Shown here: in pieces, positions 33,862-42,019 of the stretch
How the letters are laid out: each line of letters opens with the position of its first letter
Numbering within the stretch: the stretch's first letter is position 1
Assembly (NCBI RefSeq): GCF_005765165.1
Contig: NZ_VCIW01000020.1
Location: forward strand, 62,001-126,000
DNA: 64,000 bases
Direction of reading: 5' to 3'
DNA from: Paenibacillus antri
GTDB taxonomy: Bacteria; Bacillota; Bacilli; Paenibacillales; YIM-B00363
Notes under the pieces: model-generated
What the model saw: the letters and a program-made list of their open reading frames with translations, nothing else
Told to the model about the DNA's origin: nothing
Database searches by the model: none
Made by a program: the position numbers and the translations under genes

Positions 33862-34754
33862 ATAATGCGCTTGCCTAGCGCCGACATGACGAGCCCGACC
33901 GCGAGCCGCGCCGTACGGCGGTTGTCGTCCTGCGACGGGTTCACTTCGGCGACGTCCATCGACGTGATGCGGCCGGTTTCCGCCAGCAGCTCGCAGGCGA
34001 AATGCGCCTCCCGATACGACAATCCCCCGGGGATCGGGAAGCCGACGCCGGGCGCCTCGAGCGGGTCGAGGCTGTCGGCCGAGATGCTGAGATGGACGCC
34101 GTCCGTGCCGTCGCCCGCGATGTCCATCGCTTGGGCGATCACCTTTTCGATCCCGTGCTTGTCGATATCGTACATCGAGAAGAACGCGATGCCCTCGGAA
34201 CGGATTATATCCCGCTCCTCCGGCTCGAGATGCCGAACGCTGATCAGCACGAGCTTGTCCTTGCTCAGAAGCTTGGCCCCTTCCGCGACGTCGGACAGCC
34301 GGAATCCCGCCTTGCCGAGTGCGATCGCGAGCGGCATGCCGTTCGCGTCGCCGGTCGGGGAGGAAGCTTCGGTAAGCAAGCCGCCGTACGCCGTAAAGCA
34401 GATCGCGCCCAGGTTCGCGTAGTGCCGCGTCAGTCCGGCGAAAGCGCCGATCGAGACGCTCTGGTCGCCGCCGAGAACGAGCGGGAAGCCGCCCCCTCGC
34501 GCGGCGTCCGTCACGAGATCCGCAACCCGGCTCGACATGCCGCGAACGGCCGCCTCATGCTTCATCTTCGACGTCGACGCCGCACCTGCCCCTGGCGTCT
34601 CGACGGTGAACTCGCCCGTCACGTCGTACCCGAGCGCTTTGATTTGCCGCAGAAGCCCGGCGACGCGCATGCTCTCCGGTCCGAGCTCCGTCCCCGACCG
34701 GCTCGAGCCGAGCCCGAACGGCGCGTGAATGACGCTTATTTTTTTCTGCTCCAT
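33858..34754 (-). CDS. arginase-family pseudoenzyme (Mn ligands lost)
   Basis: A 298-residue protein that is collinear with Bacillus arginase RocF. Nearly all metal ligands are replaced: His to Gln98 (GGDQSVSIG), the DAHGD triad to Thr121/Tyr123/Gly125 (CFTAYGGL), the GNIHGMPLA His to Asn138 (GDANGMPLA) and the first Asp of SLDLD to Ser225 (SISADSLDP). Only Asp227 remains. The fold motifs are well kept, so the protein is likely made and stable but cannot be an ordinary arginase. I start at MEQKK, seven codons inside the longest frame. Confidence 0.88.
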   Translation of the reverse strand: MEQKKISVIHAPFGLGSSRSGTELGPESMRVAGLLRQIKALGYDVTGEFTVETPGAGAASTSKMKHEAAVRGMSSRVADLVTDAARGGGFPLVLGGDQSVSIGAFAGLTRHYANLGAICFTAYGGLLTEASSPTGDANGMPLAIALGKAGFRLSDVAEGAKLLSKDKLVLISVRHLEPEERDIIRSEGIAFFSMYDIDKHGIEKVIAQAMDIAGDGTDGVHLSISADSLDPLEAPGVGFPIPGGLSYREAHFACELLAETGRITSMDVAEVNPSQDDNRRTARLAVGLVMSALGKRII

Positions 34755-34811
34755 ATGTTCGACCCACTTTCGCATCGTTTACTATTGAGTCTACCATAGG
34801 AGCATTGGCGT

Positions 34812-35585
34812 TTACACGTTCAGGATATACCTCGCCGCGGGCGAAATTCTGTCGTACGTCTGCTTGCGGATGTATTCGGCTTGACGGAGCTGCTGCGGCA
34901 GCTCCCGGGCCGTGTAATACGAATGCATGGCGCGCCGCGTCCGATTCGTCCGGTTCGTCGTGCCGCCGTGCCATACGTGCGAATTGAACACGCACACCGT
35001 GCCCGCCGGCGCGACGAGCGCGACTTCGTCCGGATGGGGATCCCTCGGATCGGCCATATAATCGGAAGGCGAACCGCCGAGCTTATGCGTCCCGGGCACG
35101 ATGCGCGTCGCGCCGTTGTCCGCCGTGAAGTCGTCGATAAGCCAGATGGAGTTGCACACATGGAACGGTTCGTCCGCCCGCCTCGGCCCCCAATCCGCGT
35201 GCAGCGCCTGCAGCCCTTCGCCGGGAACCGCGTCGCGCGCGTTCAGAGACGACAGCTGGAACGGACGGCCGATCACCCGACGCGCGGCGGCGAGCACTTT
35301 AGGATGCACGTACACCGTATCGAAGACGGACCCCTTGTTGACCAGATCCGCCAGTCGGCGCGTCCCCTGTTCCTGATGGACCTCCATGCCCGCGTTCGCG
35401 CCTTCCCGCTCCATCAATTCCTCGTACTTGTCTCTCAGCTTGGCCAGCGCCGCTTCCGACAGCACGCCCGGAAACACGACGAACCCCCGCTCGTCGATCG
35501 ACGCCTTCTCCTCTTCGGTCAAGAGGTCGTCGAACGCGCCCAAAGCCGCCAGCGCCTCTTCAAACTTGCTATTCTCCTCATTCAC
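34812..35585 (-). CDS. phytanoyl-CoA dioxygenase (PhyH)-family Fe(II)/2-oxoglutarate oxygenase
   Basis: A 257-residue oxygenase with the facial triad: His and Asp in LHADWGPRR, the distal His in NSHVWHGGTT, and the 2-oxoglutarate-binding region NRTRRAMHSYYT. PhyH proteins in Firmicutes hydroxylate small metabolites; the substrate is unknown. The GTG start has GGGGGGAG upstream. The gene is divergent from an AraC regulator, the usual arrangement for this family in Paenibacillus. Confidence 0.87.
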   Translation of the reverse strand: MNEENSKFEEALAALGAFDDLLTEEEKASIDERGFVVFPGVLSEAALAKLRDKYEELMEREGANAGMEVHQEQGTRRLADLVNKGSVFDTVYVHPKVLAAARRVIGRPFQLSSLNARDAVPGEGLQALHADWGPRRADEPFHVCNSIWLIDDFTADNGATRIVPGTHKLGGSPSDYMADPRDPHPDEVALVAPAGTVCVFNSHVWHGGTTNRTNRTRRAMHSYYTARELPQQLRQAEYIRKQTYDRISPAARYILNV

Positions 35586-35706
35586 CCGTACTCCCCCCGG
35601 ACTCGAGATTCGCATTGAATTCATGCTCATTGTATGGTACATTCCGGGAAATGCGCCATCGGCATTCTTGCCGATAATCTGCTCGTTCTTGCGGTGATGA
35701 TCCTAC

Positions 35707-36546
35707 ATGTCTACTTTGATCGCGGAAGCTCCTACTTGTCTTTATGCCGCCGAGGTTCGCAAACGGATCGGAGAACCGTCCGTTTACCCGCTGCACCGCC
35801 ATGAAGATCACGGCGAGCTGCTCCTAATCATAGAAGGGGAGGCCCGCTACGTCGTCGATCGATCGCCCTTCGTCGCGAGGCAGGGCGATCTCGTCTTTTT
35901 CCCGCCCGGCGTATGGCATCAGGAAGCGTCCGAGCCCTCGGCGCCGTTCCGGTTTTATTACCTCGGGCATCAAGGACTGCGCGTCGCGGGGCTCGCGCCC
36001 GACCGGTTCGACGAGCCGGGGAAGCCGTGCCTACTCCCGACCCGGGACCGGTTCCCGGCGATGAAGGCCGCCTTCGAGCGGCTGATCGAAGAGTTCGGCG
36101 ACGCCGCGCCCGAATACCAAGAAGCGGTCGACGCCTTGCTTCGGCTGCTCGTCGTGGACGTGCTGCGATTGCTCCGCTACCCAGACAGAGCCGCCGGACG
36201 TCCCGCCCCCGACCGGACGGCTCGCCTCGCGGCGCTGTTCATGAACGATCGCTACAGTCTGCCGCTGACGCTGGACGACATCGCGTCCGCCGTGCATCTG
36301 AGCCCGTTCCATCTGTCGCGGCTGTTTCGACGGGAGACGGGGCTGTCCCCGATCCAGTATTTGATCCGATGCCGCATCGAAGCGGCCAAGCGGCTGCTGC
36401 TCACGACCGACGACAGCGTCGACAAGATCGCCGCGTCGGTCGGCTACGAAAGTCCGACGGCGTTCCATCGCCAGTTCAAGCGGGCGACCGGGGCGAGTCC
36501 CGGGAAGTATCGGAAGGATTTACTTACTTTTAATAACCAAGTATAA
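35707..36546 (+). CDS. AraC-family regulator, divergent from the PhyH gene
   Basis: A 279-residue regulator. An N-terminal cupin (LHRHEDHGELLLIIEGEARY; FFPPGVWHQEA) precedes a C-terminal double helix-turn-helix (LTLDDIASAVHLSPFHLSRL; VGYESPTAFHRQFKRATGAS). No good ribosome-binding site is visible before the ATG, which may mean low translation or a leaderless transcript. It probably activates the divergent PhyH gene. Confidence 0.88.
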   Translation: MSTLIAEAPTCLYAAEVRKRIGEPSVYPLHRHEDHGELLLIIEGEARYVVDRSPFVARQGDLVFFPPGVWHQEASEPSAPFRFYYLGHQGLRVAGLAPDRFDEPGKPCLLPTRDRFPAMKAAFERLIEEFGDAAPEYQEAVDALLRLLVVDVLRLLRYPDRAAGRPAPDRTARLAALFMNDRYSLPLTLDDIASAVHLSPFHLSRLFRRETGLSPIQYLIRCRIEAAKRLLLTTDDSVDKIAASVGYESPTAFHRQFKRATGASPGKYRKDLLTFNNQV

Positions 36547-36576
36547 TTGAGAAAATCCAATGGAGGTGGCCGCGCG

Positions 36577-37302
36577 ATGAAAGTGGAAATTTGGTCGGAC
36601 TTCGTGTGTCCGTTTTGTTATATCGGCAAGCGGAGGTTCGAGGAAGCGCTCGCGTCGCTGCCGTTCCGGGACGACGTCGAAGTCGTCTACCGCAGCTTCG
36701 AGCTCGATCCGCGGATGGAGAAGGGCGTCGCATACAACGTACATGAGGCTTTGGCGAAAAAGTACGGCATGAGCCTCGAGCAAGCGAGGCAGTCGAACGC
36801 CGGCTTGGCCGCGCAAGCGAAGCAAGTGGGTCTCGACTACAACTATGACGAGTGGAAATTCACGAACACGTTCGACGCGCATCGGCTGGCGCACTTCGCC
36901 GCGTCGGAAGGCAAAGCCCACGAGATGACCGAGCGGCTGCTGCACGCATACTTCACCGAGGCGAAGCATCTCGGCGACCGGGAGACGCTGGCGGATCTCG
37001 CGGCGGACGTCGGGCTGAACCGCGAAGCGGCGCTTGAGGCGCTCGCGAGCGACGCGTTCGCGGACGCGGTGCGCGCCGACGAGAGCGACGGCTCCGCCCT
37101 CGGCATTCGCGGCGTGCCGTTCTTCGTCATCGACCGCAAGTACGGCATCTCCGGCGCCCAGCCGACGGCGACGTTCGTCGGCGCGCTGCAGCAGGCTTGG
37201 GACGAGAGCCGGCCGTCGCTCACCGTGCTCGGCGGCGATGCCGCGAACGGCGGCGAAGCGTGCGCCGACGGCGCATGCGCCGTGCCGAACGCGAAGGAGT
37301 AA
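36577..37302 (+). CDS. DsbA-family (FrnE-like) thiol oxidoreductase
   Basis: A 241-residue cytoplasmic thioredoxin-fold protein with a helical insert. The active site CPFC lies at residues 11-14 (MKVEIWSDFVCPFCYIGKRR) and the cis-Pro loop in GIRGVPFFVID. The C-terminal tail GGEACADGACAVPNAKE has two further cysteines, a feature of FrnE-like proteins. GGAGGTGG precedes the chosen ATG, which overlaps the end of the larger open frame. It may be induced by oxidative stress. A terminator follows. Confidence 0.88.
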   Translation: MKVEIWSDFVCPFCYIGKRRFEEALASLPFRDDVEVVYRSFELDPRMEKGVAYNVHEALAKKYGMSLEQARQSNAGLAAQAKQVGLDYNYDEWKFTNTFDAHRLAHFAASEGKAHEMTERLLHAYFTEAKHLGDRETLADLAADVGLNREAALEALASDAFADAVRADESDGSALGIRGVPFFVIDRKYGISGAQPTATFVGALQQAWDESRPSLTVLGGDAANGGEACADGACAVPNAKE

Positions 37303-37313
37303 CGAACGGTTGG

Positions 37314-37344
37314 AGCCGCCCCGATACGTCGGGGCGGCTTTTTT
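37314..37344 (+). terminator. Terminator after the DsbA-like gene
   Basis: A perfect 10-bp stem (AGCCGCCCCG / CGGGGCGGCT) is followed by six T residues, a dozen bases after the stop. Confidence 0.95.
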
Positions 37345-37826
37345 CGTAAACCGCACAACTTGCTGTATCCGTCTCCTGCTGCCCGCCGTCGCACTGTTCC
37401 GTTTCCCGCCTCCGCTTCTTTCCATTGCCCTCCCGTCGCCTCTTCCGGCACGCCGCACGTCTCCCCGTCTGCATATTATTCAGCCCGTTTCCGCAAAGTC
37501 ATCCGCTCCAAACCAGGAGCCTTCATTATCCCGAACGCCCCTTATCCTCGACTTCCCTTGACTCAGCAAAGAGCCGCTTTTCCCGGCAACTAAGTCAGAT
37601 CCTTAGCTGGTATGTCGACGCAGCCCCTGGCCGAACAGCCATCCGCTCCTAGATGGTGCCTGCTTGCACTCGAACCGCCATTGTCCTCGGATCCCTTCGA
37701 CTCGGCTCCGTACGCTTTCCATTTGGGATCTTCGGCTGAGCGAAGGGAAGACGAGGAGAAGGAACGCCGGGAGAGAGACCTCCTCCCCGCCCGAATCGCC
37801 TCAGCGGGCAGGGAACGGCTCTTTCG
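37345..37826. other. Gene-free stretch of about 480 bp
   Basis: The plus strand is pyrimidine-rich. No reading frame has a ribosome-binding site or family resemblance, and I see no clear promoter, repeat or RNA. It separates the DsbA-like gene from the convergent frameshifted gene. Confidence 0.5.
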
Positions 37827-38321
37827 TTACGGCAGCGGCACGACGAGCACCACGAACGGCATGAACGAGCCGGAAGCGGCGCCGAGCTCCAGTTCGACGG
37901 ACGGTTCCGTGCCGTTCGTGCGGCCGATCGCGTACACCTCGCCGACGTGCAGCGCATCCGTCTTCACGACGTCGCCGTCGAATTTGACCGCGCCCATGTA
38001 CAGGCCGCGAAGCGGCACCAGCACGAACGCGGCCTTGCCCGGCGACTCGATCTTCAGCCGGTACGTGAATGCGAGTTTCGTCGTTCCGGAGAACCGCGTC
38101 GTAGCTCTTCGGATCGTATTCCGCCGTAAACCCGAGCGCTTCGGCGCGCGGCTGTTCACCAGCACGCTGCCCCGGTCGATGTCGAATACGACCTCCCGCG
38201 TCGTCGTCCGCGGAGCCGCGTCGTCCGCCGACGATGTATCCGGCCATGCGGCCGCGCCGCCGAAGAGCAGCGCGGCGGACAGCGACGCGGCGAGGCTTCT
38301 TTTTCCAAACCAACGCTTCAT
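37827..38321 (-). CDS. secreted protein, probably carrying two compensating frameshifts
   Basis: The frame as sequenced gives about 164 residues: a signal peptide (MKRWFGKRSLAASLSAALLF...), a short strand (VVFDIDRGSVLVNS), an arginine-rich stretch with rare codons, then a good C-terminal part (KLAFTYRLKIESPG ... FVVLVVPLP). Over the arginine-rich stretch (~38070-38150) the neighbouring frame reads AEALGFTAEYDPKSYDAVLR, far more natural. One shift into that frame and one back would give a normal protein. So the gene is either broken and partly restored, or the sequence has two errors. Family unknown. Confidence 0.6.
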   Translation of the reverse strand: MKRWFGKRSLAASLSAALLFGGAAAWPDTSSADDAAPRTTTREVVFDIDRGSVLVNSRAPKRSGLRRNTIRRATTRFSGTTKLAFTYRLKIESPGKAAFVLVPLRGLYMGAVKFDGDVVKTDALHVGEVYAIGRTNGTEPSVELELGAASGSFMPFVVLVVPLP

Positions 38322-38407
38322 CCGATCAACGCCTCCCGTTCCATCTCTCCATAAAAATAGAGACGCCCTCGGGTACGCATTCGTTTCGGCGAACGAGCTT
38401 ACAATTT

Positions 38408-39208
38408 CTACCGAATCCGAAGCGAAGCGACGATCGGGTAATGGTCCGACGGATACCCGCCGTCCACGACGTCGCGGACCACCTCGACAGACCTTACGAC
38501 GCACTCCTCCGTTACGAAAATGTAGTCGATCGGCTCCCCTTCCGCCCCGCCTCGGAAGTCGTGCGCCGTCAAGCCGGCGCGTCCGTCGGGAAGCGCGCCG
38601 TAAGCATCGGCGAGTCGCGTCGCCATCCGCTCCTCGGCTTCTCCGCGCAAGTAACGCACCGGCTCATGCGACGGATGGCAGTTGAAGTCGCCCGTCAAGA
38701 TCAGCGGCAGCTCCTCTTCCGCGCGCGCCTCGTCGATGCGCCTGCCGACGAGACGGCTGCCCTGAACGCGCGCCTCCCGCCCTCGATGATCGAGGTGCGT
38801 GTTGAAGAAATACAATTCCCGTCCCGTCGCGCGGTGGCGGAATCTGCCGCTCGTGCAGACGCGCGGCAGATCGGCGTCCCAACCGACCGAGGCGGGAACC
38901 TCCGGCGCGTCGGACAACCAGAATTGGCCGAAGTCGATTACGGCGAGCTCGCTTTTCTTGTAGAATATCGCGTTAAACTCGCCCTCCGTCCCGCCCAGCC
39001 GTCCCATCCCGAGGCGCCCGTATTCGGGCAGACGCTTGTCGAGGTCGGTCAGCATCCCGATCAGCCCTTCCTGCGTGCCGATCAGCAGCGGATCGTACCG
39101 GCGTATCGTGCGAACGACCTTCTCGATCCGGTGCGGCCAGGCGTTCGCCCCGTCCCCGGCGTTGTTGTAACGCAAATTGAAAGACATCACGCGCAGCTCG
39201 ATCGTCAT
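38408..39208 (-). CDS. endonuclease/exonuclease/phosphatase (EEP)-family hydrolase
   Basis: A 266-residue protein with the complete EEP site: Asn in MSFNLRYNN, Glu in IGTQE, His in NTHLDH, Asp and Asn in LTGDFNCHP, Asp in EPIDYIFV and His in PSDHYPI. It has no signal peptide. Relatives cleave phosphodiesters of sugars, lipids or nucleic acids; the GDFNCHPSHE region resembles the sphingomyelinase/inositol-phosphatase-like group. It lies downstream of the CehA-like gene on the same strand. Confidence 0.88.
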   Translation of the reverse strand: MTIELRVMSFNLRYNNAGDGANAWPHRIEKVVRTIRRYDPLLIGTQEGLIGMLTDLDKRLPEYGRLGMGRLGGTEGEFNAIFYKKSELAVIDFGQFWLSDAPEVPASVGWDADLPRVCTSGRFRHRATGRELYFFNTHLDHRGREARVQGSRLVGRRIDEARAEEELPLILTGDFNCHPSHEPVRYLRGEAEERMATRLADAYGALPDGRAGLTAHDFRGGAEGEPIDYIFVTEECVVRSVEVVRDVVDGGYPSDHYPIVASLRIR

Positions 39209-39283
39209 TCCAGATGTGCCCCCAAGCTTTGTAATATCGTTTGCATTTCTCTCCGTATGCGTACGGGTCGGCCGCGGCGGGAT

Positions 39284-39478
39284 CTAGGCGCGGTCTCCTT
39301 CGTTGGCCCAGTCGACGGCCGAAATTCGGCCGGAGCGGACGAGCGACTCGGCCGCCTCGCGCACGGCCGGATCGACGTCGCCGGAACGCAGCGACTGCGC
39401 GAGCGGCCAAGCCGGCATCGTCCATACGAACCGCCGCCCCTCGCCGTTGCCCGACGTCGCCGCGCAAGCCGCCCTCCT
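39284..39478 (-). other. In-frame coding-like continuation after the CehA-type gene
   Basis: After the TAG of the PHP hydrolase gene the same frame continues for 64 codons without a stop and with good codon use (RFVWTMPAWPLAQSLRSGDV, then DPAVREAAESLVRSGRISAV), ending in a second TAG. There is no start codon with a ribosome-binding site. It may be the remnant of another gene or a lost C-terminal extension. Confidence 0.35.
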
Positions 39479-40744
39479 CTACGAGATGTCCTCGAAATAA
39501 ATCGCGTTCGTGACGGCCGCGAGCAGCGTCTCGTCGACCTCCGCGAAATGTCTCCATACTTCAGCGCGGTAGAACGTATCGCCCGCCGCCAAGCGGTGCG
39601 TCATTGCGAACGGTCCGTCGGCTTCGATCGTCAGCTCCGATACCGTTCCCTGATTGCCGATCAGCTTCAAGACGTCGCCCGCTCGCAAGGCCGCGGCCTC
39701 CAGTCGAACTTCGTCGGCCGCCCCGCGCGGCACGACGGCGCCGATACCGTATCTACCGGCTTGCAGCGCGACGAACGGGCCTTCCGGCGCATAGGTCAGC
39801 ACGACGCCGCCCCGATCGATCCCGCTCAAGATGCCGGACACCGTCTTCGTGTCGCTGTACACCCACGTCGTCGGCCAGGCATGGCGGATGTACGGATGCG
39901 GACGGTGCGTATCGCTGCCGCCGACCGCGGTCAGGCGCCGACCGGAGACCAACTGTTCATGCCACCAGTTGAGCGTATCCAAATTCGCCGACCGCCACGG
40001 GCCGTTCCAAATTTCGACCCAGTCGAAGTCGACGTCGAAATCCCACAGCCACGGGCAATGGGTGCAGTGCGGATGGTTCAAGACGATCTTCGCGCCGCGC
40101 TCGCGGCCCGTACGGATGCGCCGGCGCACGTCGTCCATGCTCGATACGCGGAAGTCGTCGAGCGGATCCGGTACCCCTAAGAAGTTGCTGTGACCGAAGT
40201 TCGTCGTGAACTCCATGCCCGGGATCATGACGACGTCCGTCCGACGCGGATACGCGGCGTTCTGGCTCGTCGCGTTATGATCCGTCATCGCCAGGAAGTC
40301 GCAGCCCAGCTCTTCCATGATCCTCGCGTTATCCTCCAAAGTGTACGTGCCGTCGCTATGGTCGCTGTGCATGTGCAAGTCTCCCTTCAACCATCTCGGG
40401 GCCGCCAGATCGAATCGGATCGCGACCGTTACCGTGCAGCCCTGGGCCGGCACCTCGTACGCGTTGTGGAGCACCGCCCAGTCGCCCGCGTTCAGCTGCC
40501 CCGCGAGATAACCGGGGGTCGCCTTCTCCAATCCGACCGTAAACTGCTTGCGCGCGCCGCCGCTCCAGCCGCGAACTCGCGTCTCGTCCCGGAGCCCCAA
40601 GTCGATCGTCGCTTTACCTTCGCCCTCCGCCTTCACCGCGTAGCTTACTGTAACCGCCTCGACCCCCTCGGGCATCCGGAACGGGATTTCGATATAGGCG
40701 CTTTGCTCCTCGCGCGCGATATAACGCTCGAAGACTTGTTCCAT
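39479..40744 (-). CDS. CehA/McbA-type PHP-domain metallohydrolase
   Basis: 421 residues. The N-terminal ~120 residues form a beta-rich domain. The PHP domain has LKGDLHMHSDHSDGTYTLED, LAMTDHN, IPGMEFTT, NHPHC and GGSDTHRPH, which together supply the histidines and aspartates of the trinuclear metal site. Related proteins hydrolyse phosphodiesters or carbamates. AGGAGGAATCG precedes the chosen ATG. A cre-like palindrome lies just upstream. The gene follows the LacI regulator on the same strand. Confidence 0.87.
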   Translation of the reverse strand: MEQVFERYIAREEQSAYIEIPFRMPEGVEAVTVSYAVKAEGEGKATIDLGLRDETRVRGWSGGARKQFTVGLEKATPGYLAGQLNAGDWAVLHNAYEVPAQGCTVTVAIRFDLAAPRWLKGDLHMHSDHSDGTYTLEDNARIMEELGCDFLAMTDHNATSQNAAYPRRTDVVMIPGMEFTTNFGHSNFLGVPDPLDDFRVSSMDDVRRRIRTGRERGAKIVLNHPHCTHCPWLWDFDVDFDWVEIWNGPWRSANLDTLNWWHEQLVSGRRLTAVGGSDTHRPHPYIRHAWPTTWVYSDTKTVSGILSGIDRGGVVLTYAPEGPFVALQAGRYGIGAVVPRGAADEVRLEAAALRAGDVLKLIGNQGTVSELTIEADGPFAMTHRLAAGDTFYRAEVWRHFAEVDETLLAAVTNAIYFEDIS

Positions 40745-40767
40745 CGACCGATTCCTCCTCATCTGTA

Positions 40768-40781
40768 TAACAGCGCTTACA
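40768..40781. promoter_or_regulatory. cre/LacI-type palindrome upstream of the CehA-like gene
   Basis: Minus strand TGTAAGCGCTGTTA resembles the CcpA consensus (one clear mismatch) and contains AGCGCT, the core of LacI-family sites. It lies about 25 bases before the start codon, between the LacI gene and the hydrolase. Confidence 0.5.
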
Positions 40782-40930
40782 TGAAACGAACCGGTCCGTG
40801 ACGTCGTTGATTCCGGCGTACGACGTCGAGCGAATCGTTAAACCGATTTAATCGAAGCCCGCGTTACTTTGCCGCATCCATTCGCCGAGCGTCGAATTCG
40901 CCGCCCCTCTCCCTCGAGGAGGCCGCCCCT

Positions 40931-41947
40931 TCAGCGGGGCGCCTGCTCGGGCGCGGACGCGGTCGACCCTCTGCGAATCAATCGAGGGTCGAGCACGACC
41001 CGCTGCTTCGCTTGCTTCTCCCCGTGAATCTCCTGCGTGATCAGATCGACCACTTCTCTTCCCAACTCCGGGATCGGCTGCGCGATCGTCGTCAGCGGCG
41101 GTTCCGCGAGCGACGCGATCAAGGTGTTGTCGAAGCCGACGACCGACAGCCGCGCCGGCACCGCAAGTCCCATCGCCCGGCACACCTGCAGGATGCCGAT
41201 CGCGAGCAGATCGTTGCACGCGAAGACGGCCGTCGGCGGCTCGGTCAGCTCAAGCAGCTGCCGGGCCGCCTCCTTCCCGCCCTCGATATCGAAGGAGCTG
41301 ATGCGGATCAGCGCCTCGTCGACGGCCAATCCCGCTTCCTCCAACGCTTTCTTGTACCCTTCCACGCGCTCCCGGCTGCTGGACACGCTCAGATTTTCCG
41401 CGATGACCGCGATCCGGGTATGCCCGAGCTCGACGAGATGGGACGCCGCGAGGTAGCCCCCGCGGAAGTCGTCGACCCGCACCGTGTCGACGGACAGGCG
41501 CCGGCTTTCCCGCGCGATCAACGCGACGGGCAGCCTCGCGTCGAGCAGCGACTTCACCGACTTGTCGCTCTGCATGCCCGTGGCGAGAATAATGCCGTCC
41601 ACCCGCTTCTGCCGAAGCCAGGCGAGGTATTTCTCCTCTTTGTCCGCGTCGTTGTCCGTGCTGCAAATAACGACGTTATATCCCTTCTCGTGAGCGCGAT
41701 CCTCGACGCTGCGCGCCACCTCCGCGAAGAACAGGTTGCCGAGATCGGGCAGCAGGAGCCCGATCGTGTTCGTCCGCTTCTTCGTCAGCGCCGACGCCAC
41801 CAAGCTCGGCTGGTAGTCGAGCCGCTTCATGACGCTCCGGACGTGCTGCCGCGTCTTGTCGCTGATTCTTCCCGTTTCGTTAATGACCTTGGACACCGTG
41901 GCGATCGATACGCCCGCTTCCTTCGCCACGTCATAAATCGTTGCCAT
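40931..41947 (-). CDS. LacI-family transcriptional regulator
   Basis: A 338-residue repressor. The N-terminal helix-turn-helix MATIYDVAKEAGVSIATVSK is canonical, with the hinge helix at LVASALTKKRTNTIGLLLPD. The periplasmic-binding-protein-like sensor core follows (GIILATG; FDNTLIASLAEPPLTTIAQP). It lies 72 bp downstream of iolA on the same strand and is the only candidate local regulator of the inositol operon, which carries LacI-type palindromes. Bacillus uses a DeoR-type IolR instead. Its own promoter is not obvious. Confidence 0.9.
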   Translation of the reverse strand: MATIYDVAKEAGVSIATVSKVINETGRISDKTRQHVRSVMKRLDYQPSLVASALTKKRTNTIGLLLPDLGNLFFAEVARSVEDRAHEKGYNVVICSTDNDADKEEKYLAWLRQKRVDGIILATGMQSDKSVKSLLDARLPVALIARESRRLSVDTVRVDDFRGGYLAASHLVELGHTRIAVIAENLSVSSSRERVEGYKKALEEAGLAVDEALIRISSFDIEGGKEAARQLLELTEPPTAVFACNDLLAIGILQVCRAMGLAVPARLSVVGFDNTLIASLAEPPLTTIAQPIPELGREVVDLITQEIHGEKQAKQRVVLDPRLIRRGSTASAPEQAPR

Positions 41948-42019
41948 CCGTTATCTACCTCGTCGTCGCCGTCGTTCCGGTCGATTTTCCTACTATTGTA
42001 CCAGAAAAGCGGGCGCCGA

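Noticed and set aside
33858-34754. Annotation as active arginase or agmatinase
   Set aside because: Five of six manganese ligands are replaced, so the simple name would mislead.
37612-38685. A 357-codon plus-strand open frame overlapping the frameshifted gene
   Set aside because: Ser/Pro/Arg-rich antisense reading with no ribosome-binding site or motif.
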